A stretch of DNA of 39,968 nucleotides from Acidobacteriota bacterium (GTDB lineage: Bacteria > Acidobacteriota > Terriglobia > UBA7540): NCBI GenBank assembly GCA_902812415.1, contig CADDZJ010000028.1, positions 1-39,968 of the forward strand. The letters run 5' to 3'. Below are positions 1 through 6,683 of the stretch, one piece after another (position 1 is the first letter of the stretch; every line of letters begins with the position of its first letter). The translations under genes and the position numbers were made by a program. Below the pieces are notes generated by a model that searched no databases, was not told where the DNA came from, and was given only the letters and a program-made list of their open reading frames with translations.

Positions 1-211
1 TTGGAAGCAGCATGAAATTTGTTGTACTACTCTTGTTACACACTGAGAGCGTAAGAAACTAATGTCTAGGGAGAGGTTGATAATCCCCCTCTTCATAGCG
101 CCCACCTCGATTATGCCCTCGACGGATTTTTTATATTTCAGGCATTAATCGTCTAGCGTCTTGACGAAAGACCGGTCTTGTGCAAAAAATCCCCTAGGCA
201 AGGAGGGGAAA

Positions 212-694
212 ATGCCAAATCCGGTCAGGTTTTACCGGTTTTCTCGCTGGTTATTCACTCATCGGGTTCCAGTCGCGCCTGAAATCTTAGACCACCTGAA
301 TACTTACCTGTTCCACTGTTACATCCCACATACGGTCGAGGCTGGAGAGGGCCTCGAACTCGCCTATTGGGGCATCGGCATCGTCATCCATCCCAAAGTC
401 AAGATTGGGAAGAATGTTTTCATTGGACAGCAAGTGACGATCGGGGGCAGAGGCGGCAATCCGAACCTGCCTCGGATTGGTGACAATGTGCTCATCGCAA
501 CCGGAGCAAAAGTGCTCGGCGATATTGAAATCGGCTCCGGCTCCGTAGTCGGGGCCAACGCAGTTGTCATTCATTCCGTTCCACCTCGTAGCATTGTTGC
601 CGGAGTTCCTGCCCGCGTCGTTCGGGAAAACGTCGAAATTCGCCAGTACTTCAGCGGCTTTCATTGGCAAATTAAAGGAGGGATACAACAATGA
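212..694 (+). CDS. Serine acetyltransferase-like hexapeptide-repeat acyltransferase
   Basis: The 160-residue product has left-handed beta-helix hexapeptide repeats across residues ~50-140 (GIGIVIHPKVKIG, NVFIGQQVTIGG, NVLIATGAKVLGDIEIG) and ends with the VAGVPARVV motif common to CysE/NodL-type acetyltransferases. It lacks the long alpha-helical N-terminal domain of housekeeping CysE (~260-270 residues), so it resembles the short SAT-like acetyltransferases found in surface-polysaccharide or serine/sugar O-acetylation contexts. The acceptor cannot be read from sequence. An in-frame TTG lies at 161, but I chose ATG 212 because a near-perfect Shine-Dalgarno (AAGGAGGG, 200-207) lies 5 nt upstream. 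The stop overlaps the start of a tiny downstream ORF as ATGA, implying coupled translation. No polysaccharide genes are visible, although the window begins just upstream. Confidence 0.85.
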   Translation: MPNPVRFYRFSRWLFTHRVPVAPEILDHLNTYLFHCYIPHTVEAGEGLELAYWGIGIVIHPKVKIGKNVFIGQQVTIGGRGGNPNLPRIGDNVLIATGAKVLGDIEIGSGSVVGANAVVIHSVPPRSIVAGVPARVVRENVEIRQYFSGFHWQIKGGIQQ

Positions 695-795
695 GGATGA
701 AGATTCTGGTCATGCTGGGAATGTTTCAAATGATGTTCTGGGAAGGATTAGCCTACTTTGGGCATAAAAAACAGCAGAGACTTGGACGCTACTAG
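691..795 (+). CDS. Small coupled ORF, 34-residue hydrophobic peptide
   Basis: A 34-codon ORF starts at the ATG inside the ATGA that terminates the acetyltransferase. It has its own strong Shine-Dalgarno (AAAGGAGGG, ~675-683). The product is Met-rich and hydrophobic over the first ~23 residues (MRMKILVMLGMFQMMFWEGL), followed by a basic tail (HKKQQRLGRY). It looks like a single-pass small membrane protein with a cytoplasmic basic end. I recognise no family. Translational coupling and the good ribosome-binding site argue for real expression; the short length and absence of homologues in view argue for caution. A decayed or truncated remnant of a longer downstream gene is the main alternative. 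Confidence 0.45.
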   Translation: MRMKILVMLGMFQMMFWEGLAYFGHKKQQRLGRY

Positions 796-850
796 GTTGT
801 AACAGCATTGTGCCTACGTCGCGCCCGCCCTCTTGCAGTAACCTCACTGC

Positions 851-985
851 GCCACTCATTGGTCAAAATGTCTGCGGCTTGCACAAATTTTCCTTGCGAG
901 GCAGGGACGTCCCGCCTGTGACGCTGCCGAGACGGTCGCGCCACAGGGGTTGCGGCGCTGCCGCGCGGTGCCGTCTGCGCCCGAA
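851..985 (+). repeat. R2 dispersed repeat, copy a
   Basis: About 110-135 bp that match, in inverted orientation, the stretch at ~6318-6450. Shared landmarks are GGTCAAAAT, TGCGGCTTGCAC, AATTTTCCTTGCG, GGGCGTCCCGC-like and GAGACGGTCG. Both copies lie in gene-free DNA and neither gives a convincing protein. No mobility gene is inside. Confidence 0.65.
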
Positions 986-1054
986 GTCCTAAGGTTGGAG
1001 CGTTTGTTGAAAACTATACGACCCTCGACTGGAAGCCGGGGGATTGGGGTTGTC

Positions 1055-1312
1055 GATTGGAAATTGACAACCGTCAATATTCCGCTCGGCTTCTTGTTCG
1101 TCAGTGTACTCGCGAATCATCTCGCTGGTCATGTCGCCGGGGCTTACGGCCAGACATCCTCCGGCCCCGAAATGTCTCATCCTGAAATTTCTTGGGCCAA
1201 TGGGGAAACTCCTTCAGCAGCACCCGCGAGAATTCTCTTCAACCCCTGCATGATCTGGTTCACCCGCTGGTCAGGGTCCCGTACGAATCCAAACAGGCGT
1301 AACGTGGTCGCG
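1055..1312 (-). pseudogene. Decayed IS200/IS605-family transposase (TnpA/RAYT-like) remnant
   Basis: Translating the minus strand in three successive frames recovers the C-terminal part of an IS200-like Y1 transposase. The pieces are VNQIMQGLKRI (helix after the HUH region), LLKEFPHWPKKFQDE, then FGAGGCLAVSPGDMTSEMI followed by REYTDEQ, which resembles the conserved [LF]W..GY.V.S.GN.T.E.I..YI..Q segment. At least two frameshifts separate these pieces, and the N-terminal half with the HUH motif is missing. Repeat R1 abuts the truncated 5' side at ~1331. The element is dead. It matters because IS200-like/RAYT transposases are the known mobilisers of REP-type palindromic repeats, and this window is full of such repeats. 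Confidence 0.6.
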
Positions 1313-1330
1313 TGAGATTTCGGGGCCGCA

Positions 1331-1456
1331 GCCAAAGTATCTGTTATTCTGAGCAAGCCCTTCGGCTTCGCTCTCAGGGTAAACTCCGCGTAGTGAAGAA
1401 TCCCTGCACTTATAAGGCGAAATACGGGGATTCTTCGTGGAGTTTATCCCGGCGTC
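1331..1456 (+). repeat. R1 palindromic repeat, copy a
   Basis: A large quasi-palindrome. GAAGAATCCC (1395-1404) pairs perfectly with GGGATTCTTC (1427-1436), and an outer pair GGGTAAACTCC / GGAGTTTATCCC lies outside it. The left flank carries CTTCGGCTTCGCTC. Related copies lie at 5656-5782, 28940-29056, 35588-35750 and 39655-39825. The core is inverted relative to the copy at 28940-29056. Confidence 0.75.
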
Positions 1457-1540
1457 ATACCGGGATCCTTTGCTCAGAGCCTGCCGTGACCAACACGAAG
1501 GGATGACCAGCGAAGGACTCCGAATGGCAAGGCCCAGAGT

Positions 1541-1571
1541 TTTTGCCGCCCGCGCTTCCGAGGCGGCAAAA
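1541..1571 (+). other. Perfect 10-bp stem-loop in proline dehydrogenase leader
   Basis: TTTTGCCGCC (1541-1550) and GGCGGCAAAA (1562-1571) form a perfect 10-bp stem around an 11-nt loop. It ends 45 nt before the preferred proline dehydrogenase start at 1617. There is no downstream T-tract, so it is not a standard terminator. A second short hairpin (ATCCCGG/CCGGGAT, 1445-1465) lies upstream. The pair may protect or regulate the mRNA 5' end. Confidence 0.5.
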
Positions 1572-1616
1572 TGTCTTGATAAACTCTTTAAGTCCGACGC
1601 TTTGATGGGAGATGAA

Positions 1617-2540
1617 ATGGGCATTATGCGGAGCGTTTTACTGGCTTGTTCGCAGAGCCGTTGGCTGCGCGAACAAGCGCCGAGACAAGTCTTCATGCGG
1701 CGCGCCGTAACGCGATTTATGCCGGGAGAGTCGGCGGAGGATGCGCTGGCCGCGGCCGAAGAACTCAGGAAGAAATCCATCGGCAGCATCCTGACCCATC
1801 TCGGCGAGAACGTTTCAGACCCTGCCGAGGCTGAAAGGGTGACCCGGCATTATCTTGAAGTTCTGGACCGCATTGGAGTAATGAACCTGAACACGGAGCT
1901 TTCGGTGAAGCTCACGCAGCTTGGCCTGGATCTGGACCACGAACTTTGTTACAGCAATCTCGAAAGAATCATCCAGCATGCCGATGAAAAGGGCGTTGTC
2001 TGGATCGATATGGAAGCCAGCAACTATGTCGATGTGACGCTCGAGATTTATCGGCGCGCTCGCCGGTCTTATCCGAATGTCGGAGTGTGCCTTCAGGCGT
2101 ACCTTTATCGCACCGCGAGAGACCTGGAATCACTCATTTCGATGGGGCCGGCGATCCGCCTGGTGAAAGGCGCCTATCGCGAGCCCCCAGACCGCGCATT
2201 CCGCCGCAAGCGTGACGTGGATGAAAATTACTTTTCTCTGTGCAAGACGCTTTTAAGCCCCGGGGCGCGCGCTGCGGGCGCGCGCGCAGCTTTTGCAACT
2301 CATGATCGTCGCCTGATCCGGCGCATCATGGAATTTGTTGATTCCAACCACATCGGAAAGAATGACCTCGAATTTCAGATGCTCTATGGCATTCAGCGCG
2401 CGGAGCAGGCGCGCCTGGCGCGCGAGGGCTGGCGCGAGCGGGTGCTGATTTCTTATGGAAGCTACTGGTTCCCCTGGTTTATGCGGCGGCTGGCAGAACG
2501 ACCGGCCAACGTCTTCTTCCTGCTGCGCAATCTGTTTTGA
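1617..2540 (+). CDS. Proline dehydrogenase (monofunctional, FAD-dependent)
   Basis: This enzyme catalyses oxidation of L-proline to 1-pyrroline-5-carboxylate with FAD, passing electrons to the membrane quinone pool. The ~307 residues match the size of monofunctional bacterial ProDH. Family hallmarks on the (beta/alpha)8 barrel are visible in order: WIDMEASNYVDVTLEIYRRA, VCLQAYLYRT, RLVKGAYREP, ATHDRRLI, FQMLYGIQ, and a C-terminal helix-8 motif YWFPWFMRRLAERPANV. The frame is open upstream to 1437, but that part is repeat R1 plus a hairpin. ATG 1617 has GGAG 5 nt upstream, and ATG 1626 is a close alternative. No P5C dehydrogenase partner is adjacent. An APC permease follows on the same strand about 150 bp later and may supply substrate. 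Confidence 0.9.
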   Translation: MGIMRSVLLACSQSRWLREQAPRQVFMRRAVTRFMPGESAEDALAAAEELRKKSIGSILTHLGENVSDPAEAERVTRHYLEVLDRIGVMNLNTELSVKLTQLGLDLDHELCYSNLERIIQHADEKGVVWIDMEASNYVDVTLEIYRRARRSYPNVGVCLQAYLYRTARDLESLISMGPAIRLVKGAYREPPDRAFRRKRDVDENYFSLCKTLLSPGARAAGARAAFATHDRRLIRRIMEFVDSNHIGKNDLEFQMLYGIQRAEQARLAREGWRERVLISYGSYWFPWFMRRLAERPANVFFLLRNLF

Positions 2541-2693
2541 CGCGAATCTAACATCAAATGTTGATGAAATCGAGGTGGCGCACGGATGGCAGCTTGGGTC
2601 ATGTGTGTGACGTTCGATGGCCCCTACACATCCCAAACGACGGGATGAACGCGCCACCCCAGATTGAAACCTTACGTCTGCGGCGGAATTGGC

Positions 2694-4232
2694 ATGAGAG
2701 AGGCAAGAGTCCGGATGCCTGAACCTGGCGCGGCAGAATCACCGGAAAGCTTGCGCAGCGCGGAGAGCGAATTCGTGCGCGGTCTGGGCCTCTTTGACTC
2801 GGTGATGATCGTGGCCGGCACGATGATTGGTTCGGGAATCTTCATCGTTTCGGCGGATATGGGACGCAAAATCGGCAGCCCCGGCTGGCTGCTGGTGGCC
2901 TGGGCGTTCACGGGAGTCCTCACCATCGCGGCGGCGCTTTCCTACGGCGAGCTCGCCTCCATGATGCCGAGAGCCGGCGGCATGTACGTCTACTTGCGCG
3001 AGATTTACTCTCCCGTTCTCGGTTTCCTTTATGGCTGGACGCTTTTCATGGTGATTCAAACCGGGACCATCGCCGCCGTCGCGGTGGCTTTTGCGCGCTT
3101 TTCCGGAGCTTTGTGGCCGTGGATTTCGGAGGATCACTATCTGATCGCTCCCTTTCATCTCTCCGCCGGTTATGCCGTCTCGCTTTCAAGCGCCCAATGC
3201 GTGGGAATTCTTGTCATTATTTTGCTCACCTGGACCAACAGCCGCGGTCTCGAATATGGAAAAATCGTTCAAAATTTTTTCACGGTAGCGAAGACAGGGG
3301 CGCTCTTCGCATTAATTCTGGTGGGGTTGGCGGTGGCGCGCAATGCGGGAGCCATCCAGGCAAATTTCAAGCATGCCTGGAGCGCTCGCGGTTTGACCCC
3401 GCTGGCGGCAGGTCTTGACGCAACCACGGCCTTCGGACTTTTTGTGGCCATCTGCGTTTCGCAATCCGGCTCGCTGTTCTCCGCCGATTCCTGGCACGAC
3501 ATCACCTTCGCGGCTGGTGAAGTAAAGAATCCCCGGCGCACCCTCCCGCTTTCGCTCGCCATCGGGACGATTCTGGTCATCGCGCTTTATCTGCTCACCA
3601 ATGTGGCCTATCTCTGCCTGCTGCCGTTTTCCTCGATCCAGCATGCGCCTTCTGACCGCGTCGCCACCGCCGCGCTGGCGTCGGTCTATCCCGGGATGGG
3701 CAAGACGCTGATGGCCCTGGCTATCATGATTTCCACCTTCGGCTGCATCAATAGCCTGGTGCTGGCCGGTCCGAGGGCTTACTATGCGATGGCGCAGGAC
3801 GGTCTCTTTTTCCGTTCCGCCTCACGCCTGAATCGGGCCAAAGTGCCGGGATGGTCGCTCTGGATTCAGGGCGCCTGGGCGGTGCTGCTGGTGCTGCCCC
3901 GGACGTACGACCCCGCCACGCGGCAGTATGGGAATCTCTACAGCAACCTCCTGGACTATGTGATTTCCTCGGCTTTGATTTTCTACATCCTCACGATTGC
4001 GGGCCTGATCCGCTTGCGGAAAATTCATCCCGACGCTGATCGGCCTTATAAAACGTGGGGTTATCCTGTTGTTCCCGGAATTTATATTCTGGGCGCGGGA
4101 GCCGTGCTTGCAGTCCTCTTTGCCTATCGCCCCTCGACCACCTGGCCCGGCCTCTTAATTGTCCTTCTCGGATTGCCCATTTATTGGGTTCTGTCCGTTT
4201 CCAAGTCGATCCAGAAGCCACTCGATGGCTGA
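2694..4232 (+). CDS. APC-superfamily amino-acid permease
   Basis: This predicted inner-membrane secondary transporter has ~512 residues and about 12 hydrophobic segments. The N-terminal signature is typical of the amino acid-polyamine-organocation family: GLFDSVMIVAGTMIGSGIFI (unwound TM1 glycine motif), followed by GSPGWLLVAW and the TM3 stretch SYGELASMMPRAGGMYVYLR. The consensus F.....F..F.G.....AGE.KNP loop is present as TFAAGEVKNPRRTLP. A TTG start at 2664 is possible; ATG 2694 is preferred with a weak GGCGGA upstream, and ATG 2715 is a third option. Substrate is not determinable, but proline dehydrogenase upstream and threonine dehydrogenase converging from downstream make an amino acid likely. 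The stop lies 2 bp from the end of the convergent tdh gene, leaving no room for an intergenic terminator. Confidence 0.9.
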   Translation: MREARVRMPEPGAAESPESLRSAESEFVRGLGLFDSVMIVAGTMIGSGIFIVSADMGRKIGSPGWLLVAWAFTGVLTIAAALSYGELASMMPRAGGMYVYLREIYSPVLGFLYGWTLFMVIQTGTIAAVAVAFARFSGALWPWISEDHYLIAPFHLSAGYAVSLSSAQCVGILVIILLTWTNSRGLEYGKIVQNFFTVAKTGALFALILVGLAVARNAGAIQANFKHAWSARGLTPLAAGLDATTAFGLFVAICVSQSGSLFSADSWHDITFAAGEVKNPRRTLPLSLAIGTILVIALYLLTNVAYLCLLPFSSIQHAPSDRVATAALASVYPGMGKTLMALAIMISTFGCINSLVLAGPRAYYAMAQDGLFFRSASRLNRAKVPGWSLWIQGAWAVLLVLPRTYDPATRQYGNLYSNLLDYVISSALIFYILTIAGLIRLRKIHPDADRPYKTWGYPVVPGIYILGAGAVLAVLFAYRPSTTWPGLLIVLLGLPIYWVLSVSKSIQKPLDG

Positions 4233-4234
4233 AC

Positions 4235-5260
4235 TCAATCCCACTCAAGGATCACTTTGCCGGATTCGCCGCTCTTCATCACTTCAAAGGCCTTGTGAAA
4301 CTCTTCATAGTGAAAACGGTGAGTGATGACCGGGCGAATATCGAGACCGGATTGAAGCATCACTGTCATCTTGTACCAGGTCTCATACATTTCGCGGCCA
4401 TAGACGCCCTTCAGGGTCAGCATATTGAAGATGACTGTGCGCCAGTTGATCGACATCTCGTTCGGCGGAATCCCCAGGATGGCGATCTTGGCCCCGTGGC
4501 TCATGTTGGCCAGCATTTCGCGGAAAGCTGAGGGATTGCCCGACATCTCGAGCCCGACATCGAAACCCTCGGCCATTCCCAGTCTTTTCTGCACATCGGA
4601 AAGCTTTTCCTGCCGCGCGTCCACCGCCTCGGTAACGCCCATCTTCCTTGCAAGCTGCAGGCGATAGGGATTCACGTCGGTCACCACGACGAATCGCGCG
4701 CCGGCATGACGCACCACGGCCGCGGCCATCAGGCCGATGGGGCCGGCGCCCGTAATCAACACGTCCTCGCCCAGCACCGGAAAGGATAATGCCGTGTGGA
4801 CGGCGTTCCCGAAAGGGTCGAAAATCGCCGCGATATCCTGGTCCACCGAAGAATGATGACGCCAGATATTGGTCATGGGCAGCGCAATGTATTCGGCAAA
4901 GGCCCCTGCGCGGTTAACGCCGACGCCCTGCATTTTCGCGCAGAGGTGCCGCCGGCCTGCAAGGCAATTGCGGCAATGGCCGCAAACCACGTGTCCCTCT
5001 CCGCTGACAATTTCGCCCGGAAAAAAGTCAGGGACGTGAGCGCCCACCTCCACGATCTCGCCCACGAATTCATGACCGATCACAAGCGGCACAGGAATGG
5101 TCTTCTGCGCCCAGTCGTCCCATTGATAAATGTGGAGATCGGTTCCACAAATGCCGGTGCGCCGCACTCGAATGAGCACGTCATTGATGCCGATTCGGGG
5201 AGTTTCCACTTCTTCAAGCCATAGTCCAGACTCTCTTCTGCTTTTGATGAGCGCTTTCAT
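4235..5260 (-). CDS. tdh: L-threonine 3-dehydrogenase
   Basis: This zinc-dependent MDR-family enzyme oxidises L-threonine to 2-amino-3-ketobutyrate with NAD+, the first step of threonine conversion to glycine. The 341 residues equal the E. coli Tdh length, and key residues fall at the same numbers. Catalytic zinc ligands are C38 in [10 protein letters not shown] and H63-E64 in GHEFVGE; structural zinc cysteines are C93, C96, C99 and C107 in [15 protein letters not shown]. The Rossmann motif [10 protein letters not shown] begins at 171. The partner 2-amino-3-ketobutyrate CoA ligase (kbl) is not adjacent, so the pathway is split or uses another lyase. The gene converges on the APC permease. Confidence 0.95.
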   Translation of the reverse strand: MKALIKSRRESGLWLEEVETPRIGINDVLIRVRRTGICGTDLHIYQWDDWAQKTIPVPLVIGHEFVGEIVEVGAHVPDFFPGEIVSGEGHVVCGHCRNCLAGRRHLCAKMQGVGVNRAGAFAEYIALPMTNIWRHHSSVDQDIAAIFDPFGNAVHTALSFPVLGEDVLITGAGPIGLMAAAVVRHAGARFVVVTDVNPYRLQLARKMGVTEAVDARQEKLSDVQKRLGMAEGFDVGLEMSGNPSAFREMLANMSHGAKIAILGIPPNEMSINWRTVIFNMLTLKGVYGREMYETWYKMTVMLQSGLDIRPVITHRFHYEEFHKAFEVMKSGESGKVILEWD

Positions 5261-5655
5261 TCGCCGCCTCTTTTCTCGGGCAAAGCCGCTGACGGAGTTT
5301 GGCCGTCCGGCATTATCGCCTCATTGTAGCGTGAATGTTCCAAACAGGGGGTAGCCGCCGTCAGTGCTTTTCTGACTGTGGGGTCTTCGCTATCGGGAGA
5401 AATCCACGGTCAACCAGAAAGCCGGTTGACTGCGGATTTCAACTTGACGAGCGCGTGGGAATGATGATAACCTTTTAGTAAATAGCGGCGCGCTATTTTT
5501 CCCTTCGCAACGCACGCCTTGATGTAACTTTTTCCCCTCGATTGAAAACGAAATGCCTATTTTCGCGGAGAAAAGTCAATGCCCTTGACCGACGTCGAAG
5601 ACGTTCCGCAACTGCCAGAAATCGCGCCGGCCTTATTGCTGAAAGACGCTCCCTC

Positions 5656-5782
5656 TGTCATTCTGCGCGGAGCCTCCCGCGCCGTCATTCTGAGCGGAGC
5701 GCAGCGAAGCGAAGAATCCCCGTATTTGTCCGATTCAATGCGAATTCCGGGATGCTTCGCTGCGCTCACCATGACAGGGGCT
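5656..5782 (+). repeat. R1 palindromic repeat, copy c
   Basis: Contains GTCATTCTGAGCGGAGCGC, GCGAAGCGAAGAATCCCCG and, on the other side, GGGATGCTTCGCTGCGCTC, giving a quasi-palindrome that brackets a short core beginning AATCCCCGTATTT. It belongs to the same family as 1331-1456 and 28940-29056. Confidence 0.7.
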
Positions 5783-5904
5783 GGAAGAGTTTTCGAGCAG
5801 CTACGGCGCAAAACCCAAAGGAGCATTTCGATGGCATTTGCTGAAAAACACCGAGCGAGCGCCCAGCAGTTGGTCGCCCCTCGCGGTGCCCAAATCCACC
5901 GACT

Positions 5905-6153
5905 GCTCCGAAAAAAAGAATGTTTAGGTCTAGCGAGCGCAAAAAATAATCTATCGCATTGAAAAAATGGATGTTATTGGCTTCTTATTCGATCAGCCTT
6001 TACGAACAATTTCCAAAACTCCTTGTATGTTAAAGAAAATAAACCACTTATTAATTTAATTTGTTCGTTGCGCGCAATCATACAGAAAATAAAAGACTTA
6101 ATTGAAAAACAGGGAAATTGTTCGTCATTTTGTGGCACGAAATCAGGCCAAAT
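5905..6153 (-). repeat. AT-rich paired element, copy A
   Basis: Read on the minus strand, this is the partner of 31821-32072. An inverted-repeat pair of 13 bp (6002-6014 and 6113-6125; ACGAACAATTTCC and its exact complement) bounds 124 bp. The other copy has the same arms at exactly the same spacing. Homology continues outside the arms: GCCAATAAC, a hairpin-prone stretch around TTTTTTCAAT, CCTAAACATT and a T7 run. By gap-free hand alignment the 124-bp parts are about 74% identical. There is no ORF and no transposase. It could be a MITE-like element or an untranslated RNA; the sequence does not decide. Confidence 0.7.
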
Positions 6154-6181
6154 TGAGCGGCCCGGAAAGAAAAATGGAAGA

Positions 6182-6325
6182 TCAGAAATTGTAAAAAAAA
6201 ATCTCGCTGTAGCGGCGATTTGTGATCGCCGACGCCCGCGATCACAGATCGGCGGGTATTTAAAAACTTCGGCGAACATAGTTCGCCGCTACAACGGCGT
6301 GGATTCGTTGATTCACAGCGCGACG
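6182..6325 (+). repeat. R3 palindromic repeat, copy a
   Basis: TGTAGCGGCGA (6208-6218) and TCGCCGCTACA (6283-6293) are complementary ends of an 86-bp palindrome. The interior holds GATCGCCGACGCCCGCGATC-type nested dyads. Homology with 27128-27302 also includes the A-run leader before the palindrome and the segment CAACGGCGTGGATT with ATTCACA after it. Confidence 0.75.
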
Positions 6326-6450
6326 GAGCCGCAATCCATGTGGCACGACCGTCTCGACCGTGGGCGCGAGCGGGACGCCCGTGCCCACGCAAGGAAAATT
6401 GGTGCAAGCCGCAAAGATTTTGACCCTTATAGAGCGCTGCGTTATTAATG
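6318..6450 (-). repeat. R2 dispersed repeat, copy b
   Basis: Reverse-complement match of 851-985, sharing GGTCAAAAT, TGCGGCTTGCACC, AATTTTCCTTGCG, CGTCCCGC and GAGACGGTCGTGCCACA. It directly abuts R3 copy a, so the two families form a composite here. Confidence 0.65.
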
Positions 6451-6607
6451 CAACACACCTCTGTTGAAGGGCAAATTTTTCCGGGTTTTTAAGCTTGCGA
6501 GCCATTGCATTGTTTATGCCTTTCTCTGTAGTCGTGCAGAAAGAAATGACAGCCGCAGGATACGCTCAGAATGACAGAACCCCGAAGTTTGATCGAGTAG
6601 AATTCCG

Positions 6608-6658
6608 TTGACAGCGCGCGTCCTGAATGATAGGCTAGTACTGTAGGTCTATTATAAT
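6608..6658 (+). promoter_or_regulatory. Candidate promoter of the histidine kinase gene
   Basis: A consensus -35 TTGACA (6608-6613) is followed after 17 bp by TAGGCT (6631-6636). A perfect TATAAT (6653-6658) lies 26 bp before the ATG but has no good -35 at 17 bp. One or both hexamers probably drive the kinase-regulator pair. Confidence 0.4.
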
Positions 6659-6683
6659 CGCTGAAAAAGAACAGGCTCCATCC

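Larger units (their letters stand above)
5261..6683. other. 1.4 kb gene-free repeat-dense region
   Basis: No convincing protein gene lies here; the open frames are short and consist mostly of repeat sequence. From left to right it holds an imperfect stem-loop (5401-5438, 15-bp arms with two mismatches, 8-nt loop), R1 copy c, an AT-rich element copy in reverse orientation, R3 copy a, R2 copy b and a promoter for the histidine kinase. The AT-rich element contrasts sharply with the GC-rich genes around it. Confidence 0.7.

Noticed and set aside
12-62. 16-codon hydrophobic ORF at the window start
   Set aside because: Too short, weak ribosome-binding context and no continuation; resembles a chance signal-like peptide.
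1437-1616. N-terminal extension of proline dehydrogenase from GTG 1437
   Set aside because: The segment is repeat R1 plus a perfect hairpin, and ProDH family proteins begin at the MRSVLL-like helix encoded from ~1617.
5401-5438. Stem-loop upstream of tdh as a terminator or riboswitch
   Set aside because: Arms have two mismatches, no T-tract follows, and no known riboswitch pattern is visible; kept only as a hairpin in the region note.
5579-5962. 127-residue ORF in the repeat region
   Set aside because: Most of its sequence is R1 repeat and the reverse end of the AT-rich element; no domain or ribosome-binding site.
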